Shown in pieces: positions 27,357-35,826 of a DNA stretch of 64,000 nt. The position numbers and the translations under genes are program-made. Where the stretch lies: NCBI GenBank assembly GCA_035303945.1, contig DATGQZ010000057.1:1-64000 (forward strand), read 5' to 3'. The first letter of the stretch is position 1, and each line of letters opens with the position of its first letter. The notes beneath the pieces are model-generated. The model searched no databases. It saw nothing but the letters and a program-made list of their open reading frames with translations, and had not been told where the DNA came from. The stretch is from DATGMS01 sp035303945 (GTDB lineage: Bacteria; Bacteroidota; Bacteroidia; Cytophagales; Cyclobacteriaceae).

Positions 27357-27989
27357 TCAAGGCATGACCCTAATGATATCGTCCGCTACTTCAACTTTTC
27401 TTTGCGGAGCAAGTTCCTTAACCAAAAAGCACAGCTCGTCGATACTGGGATAATCCTCCTGTCCAACAAAGTGACGGGCATCGTCTATTAGAATACCATG
27501 AGGCAAGGAGGAGCTAAAAATCGTCTTCAATTCTTCAAGCACAGGGGTATTCTTATCGGCCTTTGCCGTGATACCCGCCGAATAATGTCCATCCAGCCAG
27601 AATAGGGCCGGCTCATCAAGTGTGGCCACTACTTCTTTTAAGCGTAGGCCACTGTCTCCCTGTAGCAAGGTGACGTGGGGATCATGTTGGAAGCGCTGCA
27701 CCGCTTTTCGATACAAATCTTCGCCAAGTTCCACCGATATGATTTTTTTGAAATACTTTTTCTGGGCTTCTACCATATCGCCCAGGAAAGTCCCGGTCTC
27801 GACAAAAACTTGGAAATTATACATCTGCTGGTATTTGCGGATATTGTTTTGCTTCACCACATGGGCCACTGGCAGATGGGTTTCCTCGCTGAGGTAGTCC
27901 AAGTATTGGTCTACGGCATCTTTATATTTCAGGTATTGCTGAAAAACGGGATCTTTTTTTTGGAGGGATAGAAGGAGTTTTTTGAGCAT
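27357..27989 (-). CDS. Methyltransferase-like protein (class I fold)
   Basis: A 210-residue protein from the ATG at 27989; an upstream ATG at 28043 is possible but adds an atypical leader. 'FQVFVETGTFLGDMVEAQ' resembles SAM motif I, followed by 'KIISVELGEDLY', 'VTLLQGDSG' and 'ALFWLDGHYSAG', the order seen in FkbM/CmcI-like methyltransferases. Such proteins are common in glycan clusters, where they may methylate a sugar. The call is by motif order, and activity is unproven. Confidence 0.65.
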   Translation of the reverse strand: MLKKLLLSLQKKDPVFQQYLKYKDAVDQYLDYLSEETHLPVAHVVKQNNIRKYQQMYNFQVFVETGTFLGDMVEAQKKYFKKIISVELGEDLYRKAVQRFQHDPHVTLLQGDSGLRLKEVVATLDEPALFWLDGHYSAGITAKADKNTPVLEELKTIFSSSLPHGILIDDARHFVGQEDYPSIDELCFLVKELAPQRKVEVADDIIRVMP

Positions 27990-28065
27990 AGTGGTTATGA
28001 ATGAAAGACAAGATAGCCATTTTGTAGCATAAGTCTCCGTCATCTTATGGATTTAGCACCAACAA

Positions 28066-28095
28066 CAAAAACCCCAGGAAATGCCCAGGGTTTTC
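28066..28095 (-). terminator. Terminator of the SDR gene
   Basis: AAAACCC pairs with GGGTTTT around an inner 2-bp helix and a small loop. On the minus strand the stem ends in GGGGTTTTTG. It lies 30 nt after the SDR stop. Confidence 0.65.
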
Positions 28096-28124
28096 TATTG
28101 ATTTATTAAAATATGACAGGCGGC

Positions 28125-29012
28125 CTAAATGGTAGGCGTACCGCCAGTGACTTGTACTGTTGCACCGGTCATGTAGCTCGAATCGTTGGAAGCCAACAAC
28201 ACATATACTGGTGCCAGTTCTGCAGGCTGTCCAGCCCGTTTCATAGGAGTATTTTTGCCAAACTCTTTGACATTATCCGGCGGCATGGTGGAAGGAATAA
28301 GCGGGGTCCAAATCGGTCCGGGAGCCACACAGTTGACCCGAATGCCGTCATCAGCAAAAAGTTGTGCCAGTGAGGAAGTGAAATTTTGGATCGCTCCCTT
28401 CGTCGCCGCGTATGGGACTAAGATAGGTTTGGGGTTATAGGCATTGACGGAAGTGGTATTGACAATGGTACTTCCAGGCTTCATATGGGGTTTGGCACCT
28501 TTGCACAACCAAAACATAGCGTAGATATTGGTTTTGAAGGTGTAGTCCCATTCTTCGGTGCTGACTTCTTCCAAACTTTCTCTTGCCATCTGGTAAGCCG
28601 CATTATTTATTAGGATGTCTATCTGGCCAAACTCTTCAACGGCTTTGTCAATGATTTTTTTGCACTGGGCTTCCTCACTGATGTCACCTCTAACCAAAAC
28701 GGCTTTTCTACCGGCCTCTTCTACAAATCTGGCAGTGTCTTTGGCGTCTTTGTCCTCACTGAGGTAAGAGATCAACACGTCAGCTCCTTCACGGGCAAAG
28801 GCAATGGCCACAGCCCGTCCAATTCCTGAGTCACCTCCAGTGATAATTGCCTTTTTGCCTTCCAATTTGCCGGATCCTTTATAGCTTTCTTCCCCATGAT
28901 CCGCCTTTGGCTGCATTTCATCTTCAGTTCCCGGCACAGACTGCTTTTGATCCGGGTAGGGTGGTTGGGGATATTTTTCCTGTGGATGTTTGTCTTGTTC
29001 TGGATTTGTCAT
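28125..29012 (-). CDS. SDR family oxidoreductase (YghA/general-stress type)
   Basis: A 295-residue short-chain dehydrogenase with a Pro/Lys-rich 50-residue leader, as in YghA and Bacillus YhdF-type proteins. The cofactor motif is 'ITGGDSGIGRAVAIAF' (from residue 57), 'LINNAA' follows, and the catalytic pair is Y201 and K205 ('YAATKGA'). These NAD(P)-dependent enzymes are often linked to general stress response; the substrate is unknown. It is a single gene with its own terminator. Confidence 0.92.
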   Translation of the reverse strand: MTNPEQDKHPQEKYPQPPYPDQKQSVPGTEDEMQPKADHGEESYKGSGKLEGKKAIITGGDSGIGRAVAIAFAREGADVLISYLSEDKDAKDTARFVEEAGRKAVLVRGDISEEAQCKKIIDKAVEEFGQIDILINNAAYQMARESLEEVSTEEWDYTFKTNIYAMFWLCKGAKPHMKPGSTIVNTTSVNAYNPKPILVPYAATKGAIQNFTSSLAQLFADDGIRVNCVAPGPIWTPLIPSTMPPDNVKEFGKNTPMKRAGQPAELAPVYVLLASNDSSYMTGATVQVTGGTPTI

Positions 29013-29187
29013 GGTTTACGTGATTTAGTTTCCTTTCATTCAATCAAAGGATATACCAGACAAAAAAACTGTGTAGTAAAAGTCCCCTCGCAAGGCATAG
29101 CAAACCATGTGTCTATGGGTTGCTACAGAGGTAGGGAATAGTGGACGGCATTTCTAAGCCCAATGGTTTCTCTACTTTTCTGTGGCC

Positions 29188-31404
29188 TTACGCCAAATCA
29201 ATAGTACGGACGGTGGTTTTTATATTCTCGGAGATGGTTAGCAACCATTTAAGCTGGTCTGCAATCAACTTTACCTCCTGCAGCTGCTGTGGCAGTATGG
29301 CAAAGGCGGCGCCCTTTTCCCAAGGCGAGGCGTGGGCAAGCTTTTGGTATTGCTCATCGAGATAGTTTTGAGCCTCTTGTATAGGGTCGGGACTGGGAGC
29401 CTCACTTACCTCTTCTTGTCGCAACAACCTGATCGCCACATCCAGATTGGTATTAATTCCTGCCATATAATTGTCAAAATGCTGTGATGCCTCGGTAGTC
29501 TTATGATGTCGGATATAGGTGCCTAAAGAGGCCGCCAGAGAGAGAAAGGTGTTATTAAGCACAACTACTTCATAGATCTTGTCCAGATTTTTTTGCTGCT
29601 GCTTGGGCTCCTGACTCATCCTTTGAAACGCCGCATTTAAATTTCCTACAGCCAGAAAGGCGCTTTTTCTGCAGAGCTTGTAGGAAGGATCGGCCATGTT
29701 TTTCTCCCTATAAAATTTGCCTACTTCATGAAGAAAATCACGGTTAGCCTGAAGGGTGGAAATGATGAATTCCTTCATATTCAAAAACTGCCACGAAGGC
29801 CAGAAAAAAGCATTGGCAACAAAGGCCAGGGCAGCTCCAATCAAGGTATCCAACACCCGGAACTGCACCGCATCCAGCGGGTCGGTCTTCAACAAGGCGT
29901 AAATGAAAACCACATTGAGCGTAATAAAGGCGGCGGAGCTTTTGTAGTTTTTCTGTACCAATGAAAAACCCATGATAAAAGTGACGACGGCTAGGATCCC
30001 ATATACATACTCGCTTTGGGTAAGGAAGACGATTGCGACTGCTATTGCGCCACCAATCAAGGTACCATAAAGCCTATGCTTTGAACGCTCCTTGGTCAGG
30101 GTATAACCGGGCCGCATAATGACAATAATCGTCAATAAGATCCAGTAGGCATTCTGAAAGGGAAAAACGATGCCGATCATAAAACCCGCCAACACTGTCA
30201 ATGTCAATCTTAAACTATGCTTGAATATAGGCGAATGAAAGTTGAAGTTGTCCGTAAAGGTTTTCCAGTCGTAATCCTGCGTAGTAATAAACTTGGATGA
30301 ATCCTTCTGCCTGGACCAAAGTTGATCTTGGTCTACCAGATTCCGCATCACTTTTTCAATAACTCGGATCTTTTGTGCCTGCTTTTGAAGATAATCGTAG
30401 ATGTTCTGCAGCAATAGTACCTCCTCGTAAGAACCTGCTCGAGGCGGCATGCTGCGGAACTGGTGGAGGCTATCTTTGGCTTTTACCAAAAGCGCTTCAA
30501 TGCTGGTGTTTTCTTCCAGCCCCTTTTTACTGTCCATTACGTGGGAAAGGTATTCCAGGTGGCGGGCCATGGTAAAAATCAGATCCACAAAAGGCTGAAG
30601 CTGCTCAGGCTGTTGCTTAAAGCTTTTCTCCATCTGAAACACATGGGGAAGGTTGCCAATTGCCAGCTCCAGAATATCGATCAGTTCGATAAGGATCAGC
30701 ACCTGGCGACGGGTAAAATTGGACTGCCCGGAATTCTTCCGCGAGCTGAGGAGAATTTCCCGCAGACTCTCATGCTTGGCGTTGATGGTGCTTTGAAGTT
30801 CAAACAGCTTTTTTTCCAGCACCCCCTTATCACCCCTACGCAAGGCTAACTCCCCTCGGGTTTGCAGGTACTTGGCCGTTAGTTGCATACAGTCGGCCAT
30901 CATCTGCGCGGTGTGGCTCCTGTGAGTTACCAATTGACTCAACATTGTTAGGAGCAGGTACCACAGTCCCCCCACGCCCACCCAGGCAGCATGGATAAAT
31001 ATGTCGGTGCCGGTATGCGGATGGGCTAGACTCAAGATAATGGCCGACAGCCCTGAAAAAGAAACCAAAGAAGCCCGAAAACCGAAAACGGAGAGATAGG
31101 CAACCACAAAAACCATGGGTGTCATCACGGCAGCTAACAGCCATGGATGGCTGGCGACCATATTGATGATTACCGTGTTCATCATGCCCAAAAGAATCGC
31201 GGCGAGCATCCCATTGACACGGTGACGGTTGCTGCCGGGGAAGTTGGCCGGCGCGCTGATAAACATGCCCATGGTAAGGCTAATGCCCACGTTGCTCTGG
31301 CCAAAGCAGTAGCTGACGGCCAACACAATCAAAATCGCCAAGGCCAATACAACCCCTTTGGCAAAATCGGCACTTTTGAAAAATCGGAGGGTGGAATCGA
31401 GCAT
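29188..31404 (-). CDS. FUSC family (YccS/YhfK-like) membrane protein
   Basis: A 738-residue inner-membrane protein with two blocks of about five to six helices (residues 15-160 and about 395-540) separated and followed by long cytoplasmic helical regions. That is the duplicated FUSC plan. 'YWILLTIIVIMRPGYTLTKERSKHRLYGTLIGG' spans the diagnostic region (about 425-457). Relatives are linked to aromatic acid efflux (AaeB) or have no known substrate. It lies between SDR and aldo/keto reductase genes on the same strand, without tight spacing. Confidence 0.9.
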   Translation of the reverse strand: MLDSTLRFFKSADFAKGVVLALAILIVLAVSYCFGQSNVGISLTMGMFISAPANFPGSNRHRVNGMLAAILLGMMNTVIINMVASHPWLLAAVMTPMVFVVAYLSVFGFRASLVSFSGLSAIILSLAHPHTGTDIFIHAAWVGVGGLWYLLLTMLSQLVTHRSHTAQMMADCMQLTAKYLQTRGELALRRGDKGVLEKKLFELQSTINAKHESLREILLSSRKNSGQSNFTRRQVLILIELIDILELAIGNLPHVFQMEKSFKQQPEQLQPFVDLIFTMARHLEYLSHVMDSKKGLEENTSIEALLVKAKDSLHQFRSMPPRAGSYEEVLLLQNIYDYLQKQAQKIRVIEKVMRNLVDQDQLWSRQKDSSKFITTQDYDWKTFTDNFNFHSPIFKHSLRLTLTVLAGFMIGIVFPFQNAYWILLTIIVIMRPGYTLTKERSKHRLYGTLIGGAIAVAIVFLTQSEYVYGILAVVTFIMGFSLVQKNYKSSAAFITLNVVFIYALLKTDPLDAVQFRVLDTLIGAALAFVANAFFWPSWQFLNMKEFIISTLQANRDFLHEVGKFYREKNMADPSYKLCRKSAFLAVGNLNAAFQRMSQEPKQQQKNLDKIYEVVVLNNTFLSLAASLGTYIRHHKTTEASQHFDNYMAGINTNLDVAIRLLRQEEVSEAPSPDPIQEAQNYLDEQYQKLAHASPWEKGAAFAILPQQLQEVKLIADQLKWLLTISENIKTTVRTIDLA

Positions 31405-31489
31405 GGAAGGTGTCTGTGGGTAGTAGAACCGGCTGTTAGTCCCGAAAGGGCAGAATGATTAAATCGGACGAAGAGATGTAAGCGAGCCG

Positions 31490-31516
31490 GGGATGGAAGT
31501 GAAGTTCTTCCATCCC
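31490..31516. repeat. GGGATGGAAG hairpin, copy 1
   Basis: GGGATGGAAG (31490-31499) pairs perfectly with CTTCCATCCC (31507-31516) around a 7-nt loop, just after the aldo/keto reductase stop. There is no T-run, so it is not a standard terminator. A related hairpin lies at 34438-34482. Confidence 0.55.
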
Positions 31517-31525
31517 TGCCGTCAC

Positions 31526-32557
31526 TCATTCCAATTCTGCCGATTGCGCCCAGATATTAATCATTCCTTCTTTGGCATATTGGTCGATTTCCTTCAATTC
31601 CTGTTCCGTAAACTCCAGATGATCCAAGGCTTTGACGCAATCGACCACTTGCTCTGGCTTGCTGGCACCAATCAGGGCAGAGGTCACCTTACCACCCCTC
31701 AGCGTCCAGGCAACGGCCATTTGTGCCAGGCTTTGCCCTCTTTGTTTGGCAATTTCATTTAAGGAACGGATGCGGGAGAGATTCTCTTCACTGAGGAAGG
31801 TGGGGTTGAGGGACTTGCCTTGGCTGGCGCGGCTGTCTTCCGGCACGTTATCAAGGTATTTGGTGGTCAACATCCCCTGCGCCAAGGGGGAAAAAACAAT
31901 AGATCCCAAACCTAAATCATCCAAAGTATCCAATAGGCCGTCCTCTTCAATCCAGCGGTTAAGCATGGAGTAGCTGGGCTGGTGGATGATAAAAGGTGTG
32001 CCCAAATCTTTTAGAATGGCATAGGCTTCCCGGGTTCTTTGGGAATTGTAAGAGGAAATCCCTACATACAAGGCTTTGCCCGAGCGGACAATATGATCCA
32101 AAGCCATCATGGTTTCTTCTAGTGGTGTGTTGGGGTCAAAACGGTGAGAGTAGAAGATATCCACATAGTCCAGACCCATGCGCTTTAGACTTTGGTCACA
32201 ACTGGAAATCAAGTACTTTCTGCTGCCCCATTCCCCGTAAGGCCCCGGCCACATGTTGTATCCCGCCTTGGAGGAAATCACCAGCTGATCGCGGTATCCC
32301 GCAAAATCTTCCTTTAACATTTTCCCAAAAGCGACTTCCGCACTGCCGGGAGGTGGGCCGTAGTTGTTGGCAAGATCAAAATGGGTGATCCCTAAATCGA
32401 AAGCGGTACGGCAGATGGCCTGTTTGTTCTTATGCGAAAAGTCATCGCCGAAGTTGTGCCATAAGCCCAAGGAAATGGCTGGCAATTTTAATCCGCTTTT
32501 TCCGCAGTTTCTGTATATCATGCTGTCATATCTAGCGGCAGAAGGTGTATAGGTCAT
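31526..32557 (-). CDS. Aldo/keto reductase (YghZ-type, L-glyceraldehyde 3-phosphate reductase-like)
   Basis: A 343-residue (beta/alpha)8 reductase using NADPH. The catalytic tetrad is visible as D61, Y66, K97 and H138. 'YDSMIYRNCGKSGLKLPAIS' at the start and 'AGYNMWPGPYGEWGSRKYL' are close to the YghZ/MgrA group, whose members detoxify methylglyoxal and reduce L-glyceraldehyde 3-phosphate. A VOC (glyoxalase-fold) gene lies about 440 nt upstream on the same strand, which may point to reactive-aldehyde handling; that is inference. Confidence 0.93.
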   Translation of the reverse strand: MTYTPSAARYDSMIYRNCGKSGLKLPAISLGLWHNFGDDFSHKNKQAICRTAFDLGITHFDLANNYGPPPGSAEVAFGKMLKEDFAGYRDQLVISSKAGYNMWPGPYGEWGSRKYLISSCDQSLKRMGLDYVDIFYSHRFDPNTPLEETMMALDHIVRSGKALYVGISSYNSQRTREAYAILKDLGTPFIIHQPSYSMLNRWIEEDGLLDTLDDLGLGSIVFSPLAQGMLTTKYLDNVPEDSRASQGKSLNPTFLSEENLSRIRSLNEIAKQRGQSLAQMAVAWTLRGGKVTSALIGASKPEQVVDCVKALDHLEFTEQELKEIDQYAKEGMINIWAQSAELE

Positions 32558-32586
32558 GGTAAAAGTATTTTTGGTTTGTAGAATTA

Positions 32587-32594
32587 CAAATATA
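32587..32594 (-). promoter_or_regulatory. TAnnTTTG -7 box for the aldo/keto reductase
   Basis: The minus strand reads TATATTTG, a perfect -7 consensus, 29 nt before the start codon of the aldo/keto reductase. No -33 TTG is obvious. Confidence 0.5.
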
Positions 32595-32623
32595 GAAAAA
32601 TGCAGGGCATGGGGAAGGTAATA

Positions 32624-32878
32624 TCAGGAAATGGGCGTGGGAACGGTACAAGGTTGTACGCTATGGGGTTGTAATACGGGAATTACGGGCAGCCGGAAAC
32701 GTTCTCCTGCTGCTTGTTTGTCAAAGCGTGTGTTTAAGATGCTATGGATCTGGCATTCCCCCATGGGTAAAAACCTAGTTTTATACAACGATTCCGTTGC
32801 TTCCAGCAGTTGGAGTTTATTGTACAAAGCCAGCTTAACAATGGTGCCGATGTCATCCATCCGTGCCTTAATTTTCAT
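32624..32878 (-). CDS. Possible small protein or gene remnant
   Basis: An open frame of 84 codons from a normal ATG in an otherwise empty 440-bp gap. The product begins 'MKIKARMDDIGTIVKLALYN' and matches no family I know. The Pro/Val-rich tail looks unlike a folded domain. Short in-frame stretches on the same strand just upstream (around 32,880-32,990) also look partly coding but are broken by stops. The region may therefore be a decayed gene rather than a new one. Confidence 0.3.
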   Translation of the reverse strand: MKIKARMDDIGTIVKLALYNKLQLLEATESLYKTRFLPMGECQIHSILNTRFDKQAAGERFRLPVIPVLQPHSVQPCTVPTPIS

Positions 32879-32997
32879 AGCCCTGCTTCCGTCTCAGCAT
32901 TAGCCCAATGAACAGCGGTCAGGGATATTGCCTTGATCTCATTGAAATGTATAGGTATCAATATCGGCTATCAGTCTTTGACCGCTAGACAAATTCC

Positions 32998-33372
32998 TTA
33001 GCCCAACACCTGCGTGATCCACCAGGTATTGCCTTGGGGATCTTTGACCCCGCAGGTTCTACCATATTCTTTGTTTTCAATAGGCATAATGACGGTGGCG
33101 CCTTCGTCGACTGCTTTTTGAAAGCTGGCGTCGGTATTGTCCACATGGATATACAGGCCGGCATTTTGTACGCCCCAATCATCGTTGCTTTGGCCCATCA
33201 TGATGGTAGAACCGCCGATTTGGATTTCAGCATGGGCGATGCTGCCGTCTTCGTTGCCGTAACGGGCAAGCTCTGTGGCGCCAAAAACATTCTTGGCAAA
33301 ATCAATAAAAGCTGCTACATCCCTGAGAATCAGGTAGGGCATGACGGTTTGATATCCTTCTGGTAAGTTCAT
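32998..33372 (-). CDS. VOC family protein (glyoxalase/bleomycin-resistance fold)
   Basis: A 124-residue single-domain VOC protein of the PhnB-like type ('VMPYLILRDVAAFIDFAKNV', 'AEIQIGGSTIMM', 'VKDPQGNTWWI'). The C-terminal half carries the usual glutamate and histidine positions only partly, so metal binding is uncertain. It follows the WYL regulator by 16 nt and is probably co-transcribed with and perhaps controlled by it. The substrate is unknown. Confidence 0.9.
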   Translation of the reverse strand: MNLPEGYQTVMPYLILRDVAAFIDFAKNVFGATELARYGNEDGSIAHAEIQIGGSTIMMGQSNDDWGVQNAGLYIHVDNTDASFQKAVDEGATVIMPIENKEYGRTCGVKDPQGNTWWITQVLG

Positions 33373-33388
33373 GGTGACGGTTTTTAGG

Positions 33389-34360
33389 TTAATATTTTAG
33401 ATACGCGTATTTCTCTTGATATATGGTGACGGTTTCGGTGGCTAAGGCAATCACCCTGTCAATCAGTATGGACGGCTCTAAGATGGTGGCTTTTTTGCCA
33501 AACATCATCATCCATCGGGCAAAGGCGTCTATGGAGTCCGTAAGAAAGGTCATTTCCACTTCGTCTCCCTCTTCCTTTTCCATGACTACGCCGTAATACA
33601 GTTTGTCCTGCTCAATATACTTGGTCACGTCCTTCTTGATCCTTACGACAGCTTTGGTGAGTGATTTTTTATGGCTTAAAGCATTAAGATATTCTGTCAG
33701 GGAGGGATGTTGATCCACAAAATGCTCCTCAGTTTGATGGAGCTGCACAATGCGGTCTATCCTAAAATCCCTATAATCGCCCCGAAGCCTACAATACGCA
33801 ATCAAATGCCAGTTGGCACTCTCATAAAAAATGCCTATGGGCTCAACCAGTCGCTGCGTCTTTTCTTCTTTGTACATAGAAAAATATTCCATTGACAAGA
33901 GCACTTTTTGAGCGATGGCTTGAAGGATGGTGGGAAGCATCTTGCTTTTGCCCTTGCCGCGAAGCGGGTTGAGTTTTTTCCTGACAATGATCCTTTCCTC
34001 TACTTCTTCCAGCAGTTCTTTTTCCTGACCTTTCAGCACGGCTTTAACTTTATAGAGCGCTTCCTTATAGCTTTTTTCCGTTTCTAGGTCTGCGAGCTTT
34101 TCCACCAGTTTTTCCGCCGTCAAAAAAGCGATGGCTTCTTCTTTGGTGAACATGATCGGGGGCAAACGATAGCCATCCGCCATAGAATAACCCACGCCAG
34201 CCTCACCATAGAGCGGAATGCCGGCCTCCTCCAGCGATCGGATATCCCGGTAGATGGTGCGCAGACTAACGCCGAACCTGTCCGCCAGGTCCTGGGCCTT
34301 GACCACCTTGCGGGATTGTAATTGGATCAAAATCGACGTGACGCGGTCAAATCGGTTCAT
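33389..34360 (-). CDS. YafY-type transcriptional regulator (HTH + WYL)
   Basis: A 323-residue DNA-binding regulator. The N-terminal helix-turn-helix spans residues 5-60 ('VKAQDLADRFGVSLRTIYRDIRSL' covers about 19-42). The WYL ligand-sensing domain lies at about 140-230 ('MEYFSMYKEEKTQRLVEPIGI', 'WHLIAYCRLRGDYRDFRIDRI'). A C-terminal WCX-like extension completes it. The usual role is ligand-responsive repression or activation of a neighbouring gene, here most simply the VOC gene 16 nt downstream. Confidence 0.93.
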   Translation of the reverse strand: MNRFDRVTSILIQLQSRKVVKAQDLADRFGVSLRTIYRDIRSLEEAGIPLYGEAGVGYSMADGYRLPPIMFTKEEAIAFLTAEKLVEKLADLETEKSYKEALYKVKAVLKGQEKELLEEVEERIIVRKKLNPLRGKGKSKMLPTILQAIAQKVLLSMEYFSMYKEEKTQRLVEPIGIFYESANWHLIAYCRLRGDYRDFRIDRIVQLHQTEEHFVDQHPSLTEYLNALSHKKSLTKAVVRIKKDVTKYIEQDKLYYGVVMEKEEGDEVEMTFLTDSIDAFARWMMMFGKKATILEPSILIDRVIALATETVTIYQEKYAYLKY

Positions 34361-34401
34361 GGTGCTCGGGTTGAAGTAATTGTGTTTTGAGGCTAGGTTC
34401 C

Positions 34402-34409
34402 CAAATATA
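34402..34409 (-). promoter_or_regulatory. TAnnTTTG -7 box for the WYL regulator-VOC operon
   Basis: The minus strand reads TATATTTG, 41 nt before the regulator ATG. It matches the consensus fully; no clear -33 TTG is present. Confidence 0.5.
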
Positions 34410-34437
34410 AAAAGAATTGAAGAAACTTGACTAAGGG

Positions 34438-34482
34438 ATGGAAGGGAAGGTGGTTCATGAGCGCTCTTCTATCCCTTCCATC
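34438..34482. repeat. GGGATGGAAG hairpin, copy 2
   Basis: GATGGAAGGGA (34438-34448) pairs perfectly with TCCCTTCCATC (34472-34482) around a 23-nt loop that contains the palindrome GAGCGCTC. It lies in the gap between the divergent WYL regulator and glycosyltransferase genes. It shares the GGGATGGAAG core and a GTGA(T/C)GG flank with the hairpin at 31490. Confidence 0.55.
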
Positions 34483-34498
34483 ACTTCTATACCTACTC

Positions 34499-34526
34499 TT
34501 GTCTTCCACTAAAAATCCTATCTTTA
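34499..34526 (+). promoter_or_regulatory. Candidate promoter for the second glycan cluster
   Basis: TTG (34499-34501), a 17-nt spacer and TATCTTTA (34519-34526) give a near-match to the Bacteroidota promoter; the last base differs from TAnnTTTG. It would start transcription almost at the ATG (34531). Confidence 0.35.
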
Positions 34527-34530
34527 CGCT

Positions 34531-35826
34531 ATGGATGAAAAGAAGCGCGTACTGATCATCACCTATTATTGGCCGCCTAGTGCCGGGTCAGGGGTACAGC
34601 GATGGCTGAAATTTGCCAAGTACCTCCCGGAATATGGCTGGGAACCGGTAATATTCACTCCGGAGAATCCAGATTTTGAACTGAAGGATGAATCATTGCT
34701 CCAAGAAGTGTCCAAGGATACCGAGGTGCTGAAATTCCCCATTTGGGAGCCTTACAGCATCTTTAGGAGTATTAAAGCAACTCCCGTAAAAGATCCTGGG
34801 GTGATTCTCGAAAACAATAGGAAAAGCATAACGGACAAATTGGCGATATGGATGCGGGCCAACCTGCTGGTGCCTGATCCGCGGGTATTTTGGGTCAAGC
34901 CATCGGTAGAATTTATCCTCAGCATGATAGAAAAAAACAACATCAAGGCCGTTATCACCACCGGACCGCCGCATAGCCTTCATTTGATAGGGAGAAATGT
35001 TAAGAGGAAAACCGGACTTCCTTGGCTGGCGGATTTTCGCGATCCCTGGTCTACTTGGGAGTTTTTGGACACCCTTCCCATGATCAAGCCGGTAAGGAAC
35101 TGGCATCACAAACTGGAGCTTTCGGTCTTAAAGGAGGCCGATGCTGTAGTTGCCATTTCGCCAACTTTTCAACAGGAGCTGGAAAGGATCGGGAAACGCA
35201 AAGTAAACCTGATCACCAATGGCTTTGATAGCGCCGATTTACCGGATTTCCTAGGAAGGCCACCTGACACGGATGCATTTCATGTGGTGTACACCGGGAT
35301 TATTGATGCAATCCGGAACCCTATTCCCTTTATGGAAGCTTTCAAAAATGCATTTTCTTCAAATAAAAAGAAGGTCAAGCTGACTTTTGTAGGTAGGGTT
35401 AGCGAGCAGGTGCAGCAATATGTTCGGGAAGATACCTGGCTGCGGTCGCATGTGGATTTTCCGGGTTACCTTTCCCATCAGGAGGTTTTTACTTACTATC
35501 GACAAGCTAGCCTGCTGCTTTTGATCCTGACCAACACCAAAAATGCCAAAGGAAACATCCCCGGCAAACTGTTTGAATATATGGCTACCGGCCGGAAGAT
35601 TATCGCCTTAGGAGATCCCGATGGTGACGCGGCGGCCATCATCCAAGAGGCAAAAGCGGGAAAGGTCTTTAAGCATGAAGCTTTAGAAGAAATGGAGGCT
35701 TATCTAAAAGCGCAAAGAATTGCTCCCGGAGAAGGCGAACAGGTGAATTTAGAAGCATTTGACAGGAAGTTTTTAACGGGAAAACTGGCCCAGCTGCTTA
35801 ATGAGACGACAGATCCCATTTCTTGA
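34531..35826 (+). CDS. Glycosyltransferase family 4-like protein
   Basis: A 431-residue GT-B enzyme of the type with N-terminal 'ITYYWPPSAGSGVQRWLKFA', common in Bacteroidota capsule loci. The donor side reads 'NIPGKLFEYMATGRKIIAL', with the glutamate in 'KLFEYM'. Specificity is unknown. Its last 26 nt overlap the start of the aminotransferase gene, indicating tight coupling. Confidence 0.9.
   Translation: MDEKKRVLIITYYWPPSAGSGVQRWLKFAKYLPEYGWEPVIFTPENPDFELKDESLLQEVSKDTEVLKFPIWEPYSIFRSIKATPVKDPGVILENNRKSITDKLAIWMRANLLVPDPRVFWVKPSVEFILSMIEKNNIKAVITTGPPHSLHLIGRNVKRKTGLPWLADFRDPWSTWEFLDTLPMIKPVRNWHHKLELSVLKEADAVVAISPTFQQELERIGKRKVNLITNGFDSADLPDFLGRPPDTDAFHVVYTGIIDAIRNPIPFMEAFKNAFSSNKKKVKLTFVGRVSEQVQQYVREDTWLRSHVDFPGYLSHQEVFTYYRQASLLLLILTNTKNAKGNIPGKLFEYMATGRKIIALGDPDGDAAAIIQEAKAGKVFKHEALEEMEAYLKAQRIAPGEGEQVNLEAFDRKFLTGKLAQLLNETTDPIS

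Larger units (their letters stand above)
32558..32997. other. 440-bp gap between aldo/keto reductase and VOC genes
   Basis: It holds the aldo/keto reductase promoter box, the weak 84-codon frame and a 73-nt foldback. The foldback has an outer 8-bp arm (AGCGGTCA 32914-32921 with TGACCGCT 32979-32986) and an inner 7-bp arm (GATATTG with CAATATC). No RNA family is recognised. Confidence 0.4.

Noticed and set aside
29188..31404. Long plus-strand frames inside the FUSC gene
   Set aside because: They are antisense shadows of a well-supported 738-codon gene.
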